Assembly: GCA_028023455.1 (NCBI GenBank)
Contig: JAQFVV010000233.1
Coordinates: forward strand, 1,072,501-1,136,500
DNA length: 64,000 nt
DNA from: Epiperipatus broadwayi
Taxonomy: Eukaryota > Onychophora > Udeonychophora > Euonychophora > Peripatidae
Reading direction: 5' to 3'
The notes beneath the pieces are model-generated. The model was not told the DNA's origin. It worked only from the letters and a program-made list of their open reading frames with translations, and ran no database searches. Position 1 is the first letter of the stretch. Every line of letters starts with the position of its first letter. Made by a program: the position numbers and the translations under genes. Below are positions 23,281 through 40,516 of the stretch, piece after piece.

Positions 23281-23479
23281 TATCATCATAATATATGATA
23301 ATGATGATGAGGATATGTGCAGTCATGCTGCACAACTGAAGCAACAGTGAGACACAACTCTGAACTTAAAACTTATAAAACATTGAAGAAGAAAAAGTAA
23401 TTATATTTAAAACATTTTAAAAAGGAAAATATATTAATACTAATCTTTATAAATAATTTTCTTATCAGAATATCAAAGT

Positions 23480-24595
23480 AAAAGCTTAATTCTCAAAGTT
23501 AAAAGTTGACACAACAAAAAAAAACATGGTATTATAACAAAAAAGTAAGAAAACTAATGGCACAAAAACAGATGACAATGATACAACCTTGACTAGCAAC
23601 ATTAAAACATATGTGAATGTTACAAAAAATGGCTTCAACTCAACAAATATAACACCTCACTCAACTTCTGCACAAACTCCTAGATTTGGAAAAGCAAGTG
23701 ATTCTGATTTTAATGATTTAAATCTGGGAAGTCGAACAGTCTGAACCACCATTAACTATTTGGACTCAAGAAGAATTGAAAATAATTAGCACTGACTTTA
23801 ATAACAACATGCCAAATAAATTTTTTAATACTTTCATGAAATTCTTCTCAAGGAGGTCGATAGTTATTGCTGCCATAGACAAAAATCTCACACTGTACAA
23901 ATTTCCAAAGGAATTATTTTATTAAGCGTTAACAGCAAACACAAGTTGGGAAACAATCTCAAGTATTGGGGAACACCCCAACTTCTGATATTTAGTAGTT
24001 GAATTTTTTGAGGAATTTCTAAAAAAATTTCAAACACAGATCAAAACCCTAGGAAACTATGCATTAATTATTGTCGATCATAACTTAACAAATTATATAA
24101 CAGGCAGCACATATTTAAAGCTGATATATTTAAATAATAGAAGAAAATTAACATCACAAAATCCAAGAATCGATAGATAATAGTAAAACATACAAAATTT
24201 TTCCATCAAAAGCATACCCCAGCTTACAAAACCAAAATCTAAAGACTAATAAACTGTTACAAAGCACAAATGCAATATATGTACATGTGTGTACCACATA
24301 CATATGTCTTAATTATCCAAATGCAAATAAGATAACTTTGATAACAATTTAAAAAAGACCAATGGAATTTAAAAAAAAAACTAATAGAGGCCATGTAAAT
24401 TTAGTATTATAACCTAGAACAAACAATCCATCATTCACCCAGTTTATATCTGCAAAGACTTGTAAAGAACTTAGATAGACACAATATACATAATCCTCAA
24501 GAACATCAATGCAAACACATGCATGTGGAAAGTATTAATGTAGCCCACTCTTCTAGTGTGAATAAAGTTCCCTTTTGAACATCATCATAATAATT
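23480..24595 (+). pseudogene. ORF1-like fragment of an L1/Tx1-like LINE with its own 3' tail
   Basis: Starting near 23746 a frame reads PPLTIWTQEELKIIST, continues through RRSIVIAAIDKNLTLYKFP to a stop at about 23925, and resumes with FEEFLKKFQTQIKTLGNYAL to about 24170. The style (substrate-like loops, then IAAIDKN...FP) suits a LINE ORF1, but the family is not certain. The segment ends near 24560-24575 with GTGAATAAAGTTCCCTTTTGAACATCATCAT, close to the tail at 23258-23290, and no ORF2 lies between. It may be an internally deleted, ORF1-only derivative. Confidence 0.4.
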
Positions 24596-24600
24596 ATAAT

Positions 24601-27240
24601 AAACAACAACAACAGCAGAAGCATAAGACTGATAATATCTCCATTTCAAAGATAGTAAACTAAATTAAAAATTATATAATAAATAAGCGCTTTTAATGAA
24701 AAGTATGTCTGATGGCGTCCAAATGTTATTTACAACAAGTTCTATGATCAAGTGATAAAAAACAATCATCATTAAAGGAATGTATTTTAGCAAAAAATAA
24801 TCCTCTTGGAAGATGCAATATATTGACTGTTTTAAAAATGCAGTTGAATAAATAATTGTAATCTAAAAAAAAAAAATTAATTGTGAAAACAGTCAAATTG
24901 TTGTATACTTTTTAAATAAAAACTTTCCATTATGCCGATTTTATATTTAAAAAAATACATACATCAAACAATAAGTTGTTTAAATTCAGCCAATTTACTA
25001 TTATCAAACCATTTGAACTATTTATAGTTTACTATAATTGAATTGACTGAATTTAGACTATTTTTTGTTATATGTGAAAAAAAAGGCCATTTTCGTGCTT
25101 ATTGTTCTTTATTTGTATTGTTTATAAGTTATAATATCAAATCCTGGATTTTCTAAATAAATTTACAATATTTTTTAAAAAATATTTCTTTATGAATTAC
25201 TATAAAAAAATCAGGAGAAGTAGGATAGCAATAATACAACCCAGAATATAGCAAGAAACAAAAACAAAACAACCCTAAAATATGTCAGTTGATAGTGATC
25301 CAACATTTGAGCAGACATGTAATATAACTAAAATGATGATTATTGATGGTGGTCCAAGTACAGTGATTGGTAATGAATTAGATATTCTCTATAAACATCA
25401 TACATTAAAGGTTACTGAGAATAAATTAATGGCATATAAAATTTTGGCTGATAGGAAGCCAGATGTGTATTTATTATTTGAAGGACCCATATTGTTTAGA
25501 GTAACTAAAAAAATATGAAAGAGATTTTCCTAACATCACATACAAAATTGTTTTACTTACATTTATTAAAATCAGTACATATTATATTAGTTTTTATAAA
25601 TATTGACAAACTGATATCCTTGTTCACAAATATGACTGATGTTCTTTCTTTCACATATATAGTGATCAATATGAGTACACTGGATAAATTCAATTGCTGT
25701 AAACATAACTATTTTGAATGGTCTAAAATCAATTTCAAATCATAGATGCATTACAAAATAGCTTTTTAAATGTATAGTCTCATTATACAAAAATATATAT
25801 GTGCTTATTGACATACATCTAGATACACACACAATTTCACTTTAATAGATTGTGCATAAATTTTTTTTTCAATGTTGGAACTATTGAGATATAAACAACA
25901 GAAAGAAATGTTTTACTTATTTGTTTTAAAATAATATTGTAAAATAGATAATAATTTGATATCCAGCTTGTTAGATAATTTGCAGTTTCGATTTTTTACA
26001 ATAATTAATTTGTCAAGATAAAGAAACTTATTTTATTATCAATAACATAGTACAGCTTTATTAGTTTAACAGCAAGAGCTTTGAACAAGAAAAAATAAGA
26101 CTTTTTAAAGTTATTCTTTCAACAATCATCAACAAATGAACAATAATAAATAACCAATAATTATTGTAAAAGCTTGCTGTTGTGCTATTGGAAAGAAATC
26201 ACAAATTTATATATTAGATGTACTTAAATGTCTATTTTAGGAATAAAGATATTTAAATTAAGTAAAATATCTGTTAACGATTAATCATTGTATGAATAAT
26301 AAAACATACTTTTAGAGATTTTAACCATTATCATATATGCCTCAAACATTTATAATAGCAAATGATCTTTTTTAACTATAGAGGGAGCTATCACACAAGA
26401 TAGTAACTTTATAAAAATAAGATGGCCATTCTTATCTTTATAAAGTTGTGATCTTGTGTTGAAGTTTGAGAGATCCTTCTATCTTACAAAAAAGACATCT
26501 TTTGATTATTATAAATATTAAAGGTGCATATGATAACAGTTGAAATCTTCCTTTAAATGTATTTACATACTTAACTAAACTTAATAAATAATCACAACTT
26601 TAATAAAACATTAAAATATTATCACTGGAATTAAATATTACAAGAGACTATTACAAATTGAAGAAATTACTTTCAGTTATTTTCACAACTGACTTTAACT
26701 AGAAACGATTTCAATTTAGAAGAAAAAATATTGTTGATAAATTGAATTATTTTATCATCCATATTATATTCTTCAATTAACAAGAAATCCATTAGCCATT
26801 TGTATTTCAACTTAACTATCAAATTGACATTGTGCACATTTTCAAACCTTTATCTTTTTTTAAAGATATATTATGAATTTTAAGTTTGTGTTTAAAAATG
26901 GTTTTCACTTGAGGAAGATTTTGAAAATATCTAAAAGTGCTTCTGTAATATGTAATAGTTTCTTGTAGTATTTATATTCACCATGAATAAAAATAAATCA
27001 TTCTCAAGATGTATTTTATGTTGAAATTGCCTTCTTCACTTGAACTATATCACAATTTCTTACCCATGTCTTCATTATTTGTTCAGTATTCATCAATATT
27101 AAATTATTACAATTTGATCTGCAAGTATCAATTTTTTTGTTCCCATTTTTGACAATAGATATATTAATCTTTAAATAGATTTAAAATTTATATCTGGGTT
27201 ATGGTAATCTTAATCTTATTAAATAATTAGTAATAATTAT
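24601..27240. other. AT-rich region, no gene recognised
   Basis: Contains a 78-codon frame at 25282-25518 (plus) with a start at MSVDSDPTFEQ and a stretch MIIDGGPSTVIGNELD; its length is within chance for this base composition and I do not recognise it. A hairpin at 26393-26459 is listed separately. Nothing else stands out. Confidence 0.4.
26393..26459. repeat. Near-perfect 67-bp hairpin
   Basis: Arms of about 31 bases (ACACAAGATAGTAACTTTAT with ATAAAGTTGTGATCTTGTGT and the bases between) meet at GATGGCCATT with almost no loop, and only a few mismatches. It could be a tiny MITE or foldback remnant. The near-zero loop argues against a normal pre-miRNA. Confidence 0.7.
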
Positions 27241-27252
27241 ATATATATATAT

Positions 27253-30200
27253 TGAAGCAGTTGATCTGATGCTCAGATCGAGCTTCACAGCCCACTTACA
27301 ATCTCCTACCACCAAACCATATTTAAACCCCATCCTTACGCATGTATACATATTTACTAATATATATTTTGCCTCTGCTTAACCATTTAAAATAACTGAT
27401 GTAGATATATTTATATCTTAATGCAAATAAATTTAACAAATAAATATTTAATGTTATTTTAATGTGTATGCATGCGTAATGGATATATATATATATATTC
27501 AGTGTATATTTTTTCAGTGTGGGGAGATTGCTTATAAATCATATAAATAAAGTCATACTATTCATGCATATTAAAATTCATATATGTAATTTATTATTTA
27601 TATATTTAATATTAGCGGTCAGAAAATGATGCAATTCTTTTAAGAAGTTTCTCGAAAACAATTACCCAGAAAAGCCCATTAGTTAGAATTAAAATGTTAC
27701 AATTTGTAATAGTAAAGTAAAAATCCATTAGTGGAAATTTTATCCACTCCAACTTGTTTCAAAATCATAAGACTTATTTTAAAACAATCATTCGAGAAAC
27801 TTGTAACAGGATTGCATTGTTTCCAAAAACTTACTAAACAAAAGGTATCCGGTCAGCAGATTTCAACTTTGCTAAAGTGGTCAAATTGCCTCAGGTCCAG
27901 CAGCTAAGTGCTCTACTACATCATCAAGAAAAAGGGTATAAATACTGCTGGATTTGAATCCAAAAAGGAGGAGACAACCATAAATTAACAATGGTAAACC
28001 TAATCCATGCTGATTTAAATTTCAATTCAATGTGCAGTGAGTAGGGGAAATTTCACCTTCCCCTCTGTTCCAACATGCTCATTCCCATAATAAAAGCTCC
28101 AGATCCCGTACCTATGAACTTTCCAATGACTACAGATTAAATAAATAAAATGCTACCTGAGTGGCTGCTTCCAAAACCTAGATCTAGTATATTAACTCCG
28201 GTGAACATTCAAAGCCTCAAGGGCTGCCACTATGTATAAAAGGTAAAAGAACTCTAGCCGCTATATGACTCTCTTAACTTCAGCCTTCTATAAAAATAAT
28301 AATACTGATGCTCTACTATGTAATCTCACGTAAATTGTTTATGATTATGTATTTCTAATTTATCCTAACTCTATATAACTTAACCTCCACTATCATTGAG
28401 CCTCTATTTTAATATGTTATTTTTATTTTTCATGCGGCAATAATTTTTATTCTCTTATTATATATTTTGTGTTTTAAATATGCCAATAACATTTCCAACT
28501 CATTAGCATATAATAGATTTTTTTAATTTTATTCCCACCATTTATGGGATGATTAAATTTAGCTTAAATTAAAAACAAGTCTTATATGACTTATGCAGGT
28601 GCTCACGAGTTGGAAAAAACAAATTATGTTATAAAGTTGTTGTAGGAAAACAGATCAACATCTGTTTTTCTAAAAATGTTTCTTTTATCCCTTTTAAATC
28701 ATAATGCGCTAATTCTAAACATAAATGTTTTCTATATATGTAACTTTATGTATTATTCCAGTTATTACTACCACCCCATTTGTTTCTGTATCAACATATT
28801 TATTTTAATTATAGCATTTATTAACCAAGATTTATACTTATTAAACAGTGTGGTGAAGTTCTATATAAATTAAAGTAAGGGGAGAGGGGAATCTTTATAT
28901 CTTAAGAATTATATTGTTTCATTAATTTAAATCATCCATGTCTGTTTAGCAATTAGGTCATACCATTATGCAGGATGTTTCATAATATATGGGCATTAAT
29001 TAATTAAATAGTCTTTAATGTATATTTTATTATTCCATGTGTTGTGTTCATATGGGCACCCTCATTTTTATATGATATATATTTGTGCTTCTTTTCTCTG
29101 GAGGTATCGCAAAGTCAAACCCCATCATTTATTTTCAAGTCCAAGAACCAGGCTTTAACCCTCCTGGGGACTTATTTGGTCATATGTGTGTGCTTTATAT
29201 GGGGATCGCTCTGGAAAAACCAGCCAATAAATGTATAGCCGACCGCTCTTCATTTATGAACCGATTTTGCTAACGTCACAGACTTATATCGGTCTATTTC
29301 TCAAAATGAATTCTCTAAAGCACATGCTAGGATTCATGACTGGATCCCATAAATATGCCACTATGCACACACTGCCTGTTTGTTGTATTTCTAATAAACC
29401 CATGAATATCCATAAGCCATAATGTTGTGATTTTGCTAAAGAAATCTATTTCCACTATTTAAATGTGCATCTTTGTGATGACATTATTATTAGCATATTC
29501 ATTAGCTATCCCACACACGTTTATCACTCCATAAACTAAATATTAATAAAATGTAATTTGTATGAATTTAAGGCTTCATCCAAAAATGATAATTGTTCAC
29601 TAAATTGGTTAAATGCTTATTTTACTCCTTGTGGGGGTGGAGTAGTATTTCAAATTTATATTTCTAAACAGCACTAAGTCTTGTAGTCATCATTAGAATT
29701 ATATATTATTGGCATAGCTGCAATTATAAACAAAGTTATTTATTAAATATAATTCCATAATTGATAAACAAAATGTAATGTTATTTTTCCATGACCAAAT
29801 GTCACCTAAGATTTATGAGGCCAATGATTAATAAGTAATGACATGCATTTATTTATGTTTTGTCAAATTAATAAATCTTGAATATATATATTACACATCT
29901 CAGAATCATTGTGTTCTTTTAGTTAAATTAATATCTTATTTAATAATTTATGCTAATACTAACCAGATGATCTCCCACTAATAAATAATTAATGTGAAAG
30001 ATCACTATCTTTAATTGCTTTCAAATTATAATTCATGCTAAGTTGTTCTATCATTAAACTTAAATTAGAGTCTCTTTGTATCTCTGATGTGTGATGCCGG
30101 TGGAGAGAATTAAAATTAGATCGATATCATTGGGATTGTTGCTCGTAAGTTGGTAGATCTAGAAAATAGGCAAATAGGGTAGAGTTCATGAATGTTCCTG

Positions 30201-30289
30201 ACTTATGTATTTTGTGCATGATTGGACTCGAGGTACTTTTGCCTAGATGCTAGATCTTGTTATGTGAACAGACAAAACCGACCGGTACA
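27253..30289 (+). mobile_element. Possible solo LTR B (about 3.0 kb)
   Basis: The block starts TGAAGCAGTTGATCTG directly after (AT)6 and ends ACCGGTACA directly before ATATATATA. Both ends resemble the LTRs of the Gag-only element at 54.5-62.3 kb, which in its own orientation starts TGAAACAGACAGATCG and ends CCGGTACA. Interior GC and CpG are patchily higher than the surroundings and no coding frame is convincing. Small overlapping frames at 29044-29422 are not supported. It is a single copy with no second LTR in the window, so the call rests on termini and flanks. Confidence 0.4.
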
Positions 30290-31372
30290 ATATATATACA
30301 TTGTAGCCAATAGCCAACTTTGGCCATCTCAGATATTACAAGCTTGTTAAAATAAATAAAGCTTGAATGGAAAAATGAGAAAAAATATTTCTTTCATATT
30401 TTTTTATAATAACAAGTATTAATTTATTCAAAAAATTTTATTTTTTAAATAATAATATGAAAATTCCAAATATTTTAAAATGTTTATAATTTGCAAAAGG
30501 TAATTGTAAAAGATAGAGATAAATATAAAAAAATAAAATATTTTTTTGTTCTTTTTCTTCAGGAATTTATTGATTAATTTTGATTTAAACAAATAATAAT
30601 AAGTACTGCTTATCAGATTTTTAAAAGAAAATTAAAAATAAAATTTTAACATTTTTGTTAAGAAATACTGTTTTAATTAACCAAAGTTATTTTTTTCTCT
30701 TTATCTTTCTAGAACAAAAGGCAATGTTGTTCAAATAAAAGTGTAATTAAAGAATTATACTACTTTTTGATAGTTAAGAAGAAAAATAACTTCAGAGGAA
30801 TTTCAATAATTATGATCAGATTTTTTTAATTAAAAAAGGAAAGCAAATAACATTTTTGTAAACATAGATTCAATTAGTCAGAAATTAATGCTATCATATC
30901 AGAGATGGTATGTAATTGAAGGGATACAAAATTGTTCTAAAAAATAAGATAGAAGGCAGATTAAAGCATTAGATTTCAGTATCTAATCCTGTCAGTAAGT
31001 CATTTTTGATTCAGCTTTTGAAAGCAGAAGAGAAATTGCAGCTTAAATGTAAAGAGATCAGTGAGAAATTAAATTTTTATCTGAAGTAAAACTAATCTTA
31101 CTACTAATTTGAAAAAAGGGCTTTGAACTGGATTTGAAAAAAACTTTGTGCTAAGTTTTACCTAAAGGCTAATCATAATCAAACTTAACTATATGCTAAA
31201 AATAAATATAAAAAATATAAATGCCCATGAAATAAATCTGGAAGAAGCTTTGTGCACCACTCAAAAGCATGACTGGCTCAGCCTATGTTGAATTATTATA
31301 ATATAAAATGAATAAATTTAATTGGCACTAACATTGAAAATTAATATATTGTAAAATTGATATGTTTAACTG

Positions 31373-31408
<36 letters not shown>

Positions 31409-33190
31409 CTGTATTATTTTGAAAATTAATATTATAATGCATCATCTGAAAACATTAAGCTACAACAAGAAATTATGGATAAATTCAACTTTTAATAATC
31501 CACCATAGAAATTATTATTCTAATTTAATGTAAAAATTTGAAGAAACAAGAAGAAAAAAACAACAGAAAAGAAACTGAAAATTATATCTATAAGAGAATT
31601 AAAATAATAAAATCATGGTTTAAAAAGGTATAGTTGGTGTGCACATCTTCATTTACACACTTTTATTTATGCACATTACATTTCCCAAATAATTTCTTTA
31701 TATGAGTTATAATTAATAGTAGAGAATGATTTTGATTTTTTGTTGAAACATGTTCTTATTTATTTATTCCATTTCCCCTTCAAAATTTGTAAAAAAAAAC
31801 ATTATGGGACATTCTTATTTTAAAAATGAAGGGTTTTAACTAGTCTTTTAATTTTTTTTATTTCTTAGAGTGAAATTTTTGTTTAAGATTTAATTATTAA
31901 AAGAGGGAAGTAAACCAGAAAGTAAATGTTAATTAATTTAATAAGAATTAACTGGTAAATCTTATTTGCTATATGAAATTATACATTTTTAAAGAGATAA
32001 GTTAGATTTGCAATTATTATATTGCCATATCTTTTCTAAATTTATTAATTTGTTAGATAATTTTATTAAATAATGTTTAAAAAATAAGTGTTGATGTCTT
32101 GATTTCTCCAGATATCTGTTCTGTGAAATGTGTGCAAATTGATTTCATCATAGCATAGTGTTTTAAGGGATTTGCAAATTATTCCAGTAAAAAAACTTAA
32201 ATTAGAGTAATATGTTTACTATTATTCATTATCACAATCCTGAGCTAGGTCTAAAACAGTAACAGTTAATTTATTTGTATGTGAAGATATATGTTTGTTT
32301 GATATTGAGATAATTGTCTGGATGATGCAACAGTCAAGATTATGTTTAAAGTCCTTTCACTGCACTTTATTAACAGATTAAAAATTAAACTATGTTTCTT
32401 CTTCTCTGGGCTAATGTAGTACACAATTGTTAATGAAAACATTAAGAGGAAATATAGTTTTTAAAAATAATAAGTCAGTTTTATCACATTGCCTAGCATG
32501 CTTTTAATCATGGCTCTCATAAAATAATTAGAAATTAATTTATAGTTGACCAGTATACTCAAGGTATTGTATGGCCAGTATGTATCAGGATCCCAGCACT
32601 ATTTTTATGTGCATTATTGTCATTTTATCAGGCAAATGTGTGTATGCAAACAATTATTTTTATATTATGATCTAGGTTTGGCATTGGCTAGAAGATAGTC
32701 TAGATTTTATAATGCATCTTTTTTAAATTCAGTCACAAGGGATAATTATTAATTATTATTGATTAAAACTGGTAATGCAAATTAATTGTTATAATGATTT
32801 CCTACCATGTTCCTTCTTATTTTATTTATTTAGTGGGATTGATGATGACTGCTGTCTCCCCATATTACCCCTTTACTCATACTGTTACAATATATATAAC
32901 ATATTATGATAATTTGGGCACTAAAATATAATAAATATTGTTTTATGCAGGTAGAAAATACTGTAATTTTTTTTAAAGGTATTTATGATAATGAACATCC
33001 TTATCAAAGACAATCATTGTATTCAAAATAATCTGGAAATATAAAATTATATAATTAAGTTCCACATTTAATGTTTTCATTATTTTCTTTTATATAAACC
33101 AGTATTAATATTACCAGTAGCTTATTATTGCATTTATCTATAATGGATGATGCCAAAGACAGGATCAAATTGTTATAATAATAATTACAA
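30290..33190. other. AT-rich region, no gene seen
   Basis: Includes (AT)n at about 31378-31404 and many A/T runs. No long frame, inverted arms or recognisable protein fragments. Confidence 0.5.
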
Positions 33191-33205
33191 TTATATATAT
33201 ATATA

Positions 33206-33433
<228 letters not shown>

Positions 33434-33989
33434 CAGATTTAATGAGTTATTATAAAATTTAGATGATTTACTAATGTATGGCCTAAATGGCATGTAAGAA
33501 TATGATCATTTTTTTGCTGAACATTTTGGATCTAACTTTTAGAAAAAATAATCAGAATCTTCACTGTTTTTTTCTGTTGATTGTTATACTTTTGTAGAGT
33601 TTACAACATACAACTGATTTTATTATGTAGCTCATTGAACAGCTGCCAACTGTGACAGAACTAGGTTTAAAATGATTTAATAGAAGTTGCATTTGTGGAA
33701 TCAGTGTTGTGATAGAATAACACAATTGCAATTGACCTTACATATACTGTTTTGTTTGTTATTATTATTAATTATATTTCCAGATTTGTCATAAGAGGAT
33801 GTGTTTTTCTCTTGCCTTGTTTTGCTTAATTAGCTTTAAATGTTTTTTAACATTATATTTTAAAAGTTTATATTTAACTTTATTGAAATTAAAATTTTAC
33901 TTATAAAATGGTTTATATATAATAAATTATTTTCTAAAAATAAACTTTGAGATATAACTAAAGTTTATACTCTTTGTGTTCTACATTAG
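33434..33989. other. AT-rich spacer, no gene seen
   Basis: No coding or repeat signal beyond short T and A runs. Confidence 0.4.
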
Positions 33990-34484
33990 GAGAAGCTATC
34001 AAAGATGGATGTCTTTGAAAAATGGGTTTGGACATACAACGTTTGCAGAAATCATCAATCCAATGATAACACACTAAACTGTAGTAATGAATATCAATTC
34101 TTTAATTTCAATTTTGACAAATATTTTGGAAAAATTAAAATTAGTACCAATTATACATACTGCTATATTGGAACTTTCAATTTGATTGTAAAGATTCAGG
34201 TAGAGATATGCAATACTATTGACAAAAATAACCAAGAATTAATTTATTTAGCATATTTGCACAGTTCATATGGAAATAAAGTCTGTTTATTGAAAGAAAC
34301 GTTTTATGTTATGGAATGCTTTCAGAAGGATTATGAAAATGAAATATAAGAAATTCCTTATTATGAGAATGAAGATTTATTGAGAATTATTATAAGAATA
34401 GCTGAAATTCCAGGTTTTATAATCACTCATTTTAATTCACATAACTTTGCCAAATCATTATTGATCTGTTATATCTGTTTCTGA
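33990..34484 (+). pseudogene. Unknown open frame with one in-frame stop; possible exon
   Basis: From the ATG at 34005 the frame is open for 114 codons to TAA at 34347-34349, and then open for another 44 codons to TGA at 34482-34484. That is long for DNA this AT-rich, where a stop is expected every dozen codons or so. A pyrimidine-rich run ending CTACATTAG at 33981-33989 is a plausible splice acceptor just before it. The product is Asn-, Tyr- and Cys-rich (VCRNHQSNDNTLNCSNEY near its start, six Cys overall), with no signal peptide or domain that I recognise. It could be a decayed transposon ORF, a host exon ending at the first stop, or chance. Confidence 0.25.
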
Positions 34485-34929
34485 TATTTTATTAAGTGAA
34501 ATTAATCAATGTATTTATATAAATCAATGTATTACTTTACAAACTACAAGCATGTTTTATGACTAGCTAAAAAAAATGCAAAACAGAAAATTGTTTGGTT
34601 TAAGTTAAAAATGATTTAAATTTTAATTAGAAATGGAATAAAATTAATAGTTTTCTAACATTTATTTCCTAAAATGAAGCAGAAGTTTGGTCTGCTTTAA
34701 TAATTTTCACTTGCATATATGAAATATTAGATATAATTTTGATGAACTTGCACCTTATTTAAATAATTTTTTATGAGTTTTTATAATATTATAATTGTAA
34801 CTGACTTTGGATTTCCATGGAAAAGCAACATTTATAAATTCTTGATGAATATTCAAGCATTTTAAAACATCCAGAAAGTGTAATGGTTTTTATAACAATA
34901 GCTGGTGATTATCATTACCTAACACTTAA

Positions 34930-35330
34930 CTTTGTGGAATATAATTTTATTAATTTAAATTTTCCTGACTTATTTTTACTGCTTTTTTTTATATTGTCCA
35001 CTTATAAGTGCCATTCATTCTAGATTTTGTTGCTGAACTTGATATATTGTTATCTGATGTAAGTTTTTCTTTAATTGTACTTACAGGTGATATGAATATA
35101 ATGTAGATTCAGCTGACAATCTATGTCAGCCTACTGTACATTATTTGACGTAACTATATATTTAGGCTTTAATCAAATTATATATATATATATATATATA
35201 TATAAACTCAATCTTGTCATCCTATATTGGATAGTAAATTTGTGAAATTAAACAAGCATAAATTGTCTTTGCTTAAAATTTTTATTTCAGATCATATTGC
35301 CATTGTGTTAAAATTATTTAACTGTAGGCA
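34930..35330 (+). pseudogene. CR1/L2-like LINE endonuclease fragment split by (AT)n
   Basis: Reads FVAELDILLSDVSFSLIVLT followed by GDMNI near 35040-35095, matching the (F)xELDxLLxxVxxxxxxxLxGDFNI block of APE endonucleases from CR1/L2-type LINEs. Next come LFDVTIYLGFNQ, an (AT)n run at about 35178-35205, and ISDHIAIVL near 35284-35315, which supplies the SDH motif. Stops interrupt it, so it is dead. The (AT)n lies where the variable loop before SDH would be. Confidence 0.55.
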
Positions 35331-35578
35331 ATAGACATATCTGATCAGAACTGGGATAATCTTTTTGTTTTGAATGTTGTTGATTTGGTATTTTTAAAAG
35401 TTCAGGATATTTTTATATTTTACATGATTTGTTTTAAATTGACAACCAATATGAAGAGGTCTCAGCGTGAGGAACTGATAATTTAATAGAAAAGATTAAT
35501 CAAAGAAATTATATTTATATTGTAACTAGTTGGATTACATGGTACACAGCAACATTGTTGGGTGTGCATGCATGCACC

Positions 35579-39660
<4,082 letters not shown>

Positions 39661-39664
39661 GAAT

Positions 39665-39790
39665 GTAATTGGAATATTTAAATAAAGTTAAATTTTTTTA
39701 ATGGCATTCAATACTTAATATTAGACGATGAAAATAGTCCAATATATAAATACAACTAAAATACTATCATCACAAATCTTCAAGAAATCA
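39665..39790 (+). repeat. Direct repeat flanking the CR1-like block, left copy
   Basis: TTGGAATATTTAAATAAAGT and then TTAATATTAGACGATGAAAA, followed by TAGTCCAATATATAA, resemble 43790-43905. A looser match lies at about 49725-49780. It may be a LINE tail, with AATAAA inside, or a terminal repeat. Confidence 0.5.
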
Positions 39791-40009
39791 AAGAAATTAT
39801 TTAAAATTTTTGGGGGAAATTTAATAAATTAAAAACTGAAATTAAATCTGATATCAAAAAATTCAAATTCAATATTATAAAAAAATTTTAATGACAAAAA
39901 ATATTTATTTGAAATGGAAATCAATTAATTTTTTAATGGAAAAAATGGTAAAAATAAAATGGTAATTTATTGATGATTAAAAAGAAAATGATGTCATTTT
40001 TATTAAAAA

Positions 40010-40500
40010 ATAATATACTATTTGAGTATCAATATGGTTGTTTTTCATAGAAATACTTTGGAAGCTTTTTGTAATAATATACACAATTTGATATCATCCC
40101 TAAGCAATGATCTGAAAATTATTACTATATATTTAGACTTAATTATAGCATTCAAAATTTTACTTAAACATTTAGATTTATATGAGTTTCATAATATTTT
40201 TGTTTTTTGTCTTGCATGTTATTTAAAGAATAGAAAGCAGTTAACAATTATTTTTGTCACAAATTATTTTACAATGGTCAATCATGGTATACCATAAGAT
40301 TCAATCCTGAATTTATTTTGTTTTTAATTTATGTAAATAATATATTTTCATTACATTTAAAATCAAAGAATTTTTGATTTACAAATGGTATTCCTTTATC
40401 ATATGTTGCAGTTTCATGTAAATGCTGAAAAAATAATTTATGTTGATTGACTTTTAATTATCAAATGATAAGCTTTAATTAATTGTTCATCAGTTAATTT
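40010..40500 (+). pseudogene. CR1/jockey-like reverse transcriptase fragment, 5' part
   Basis: Open for about 90 codons from 40022. It encodes IYLDLIIAFKIL (motif A, with the second Asp position lost), YLKNRKQLTI and NHGIP followed by DSILN (motif B, with the Gln codon of PQGS now a stop). LINE enzymes of the CR1/jockey group have the same blocks in the same order. Further decayed sequence with a trace of LNAEKIIYVD continues to about 40460. The RTE element begins just after, and the next block of this RT is found on its far side at 43.5 kb. Confidence 0.6.
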
Positions 40501-40516
40501 GAATAAAATGAAAGTG

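Noticed and set aside
25282-25518. 78-codon frame
   Set aside because: Length is within chance for this composition and nothing in it is recognisable.
29044-29422. Three overlapping short frames with hydrophobic residues
   Set aside because: They overlap in different frames, have no family likeness and lie in a presumed LTR.
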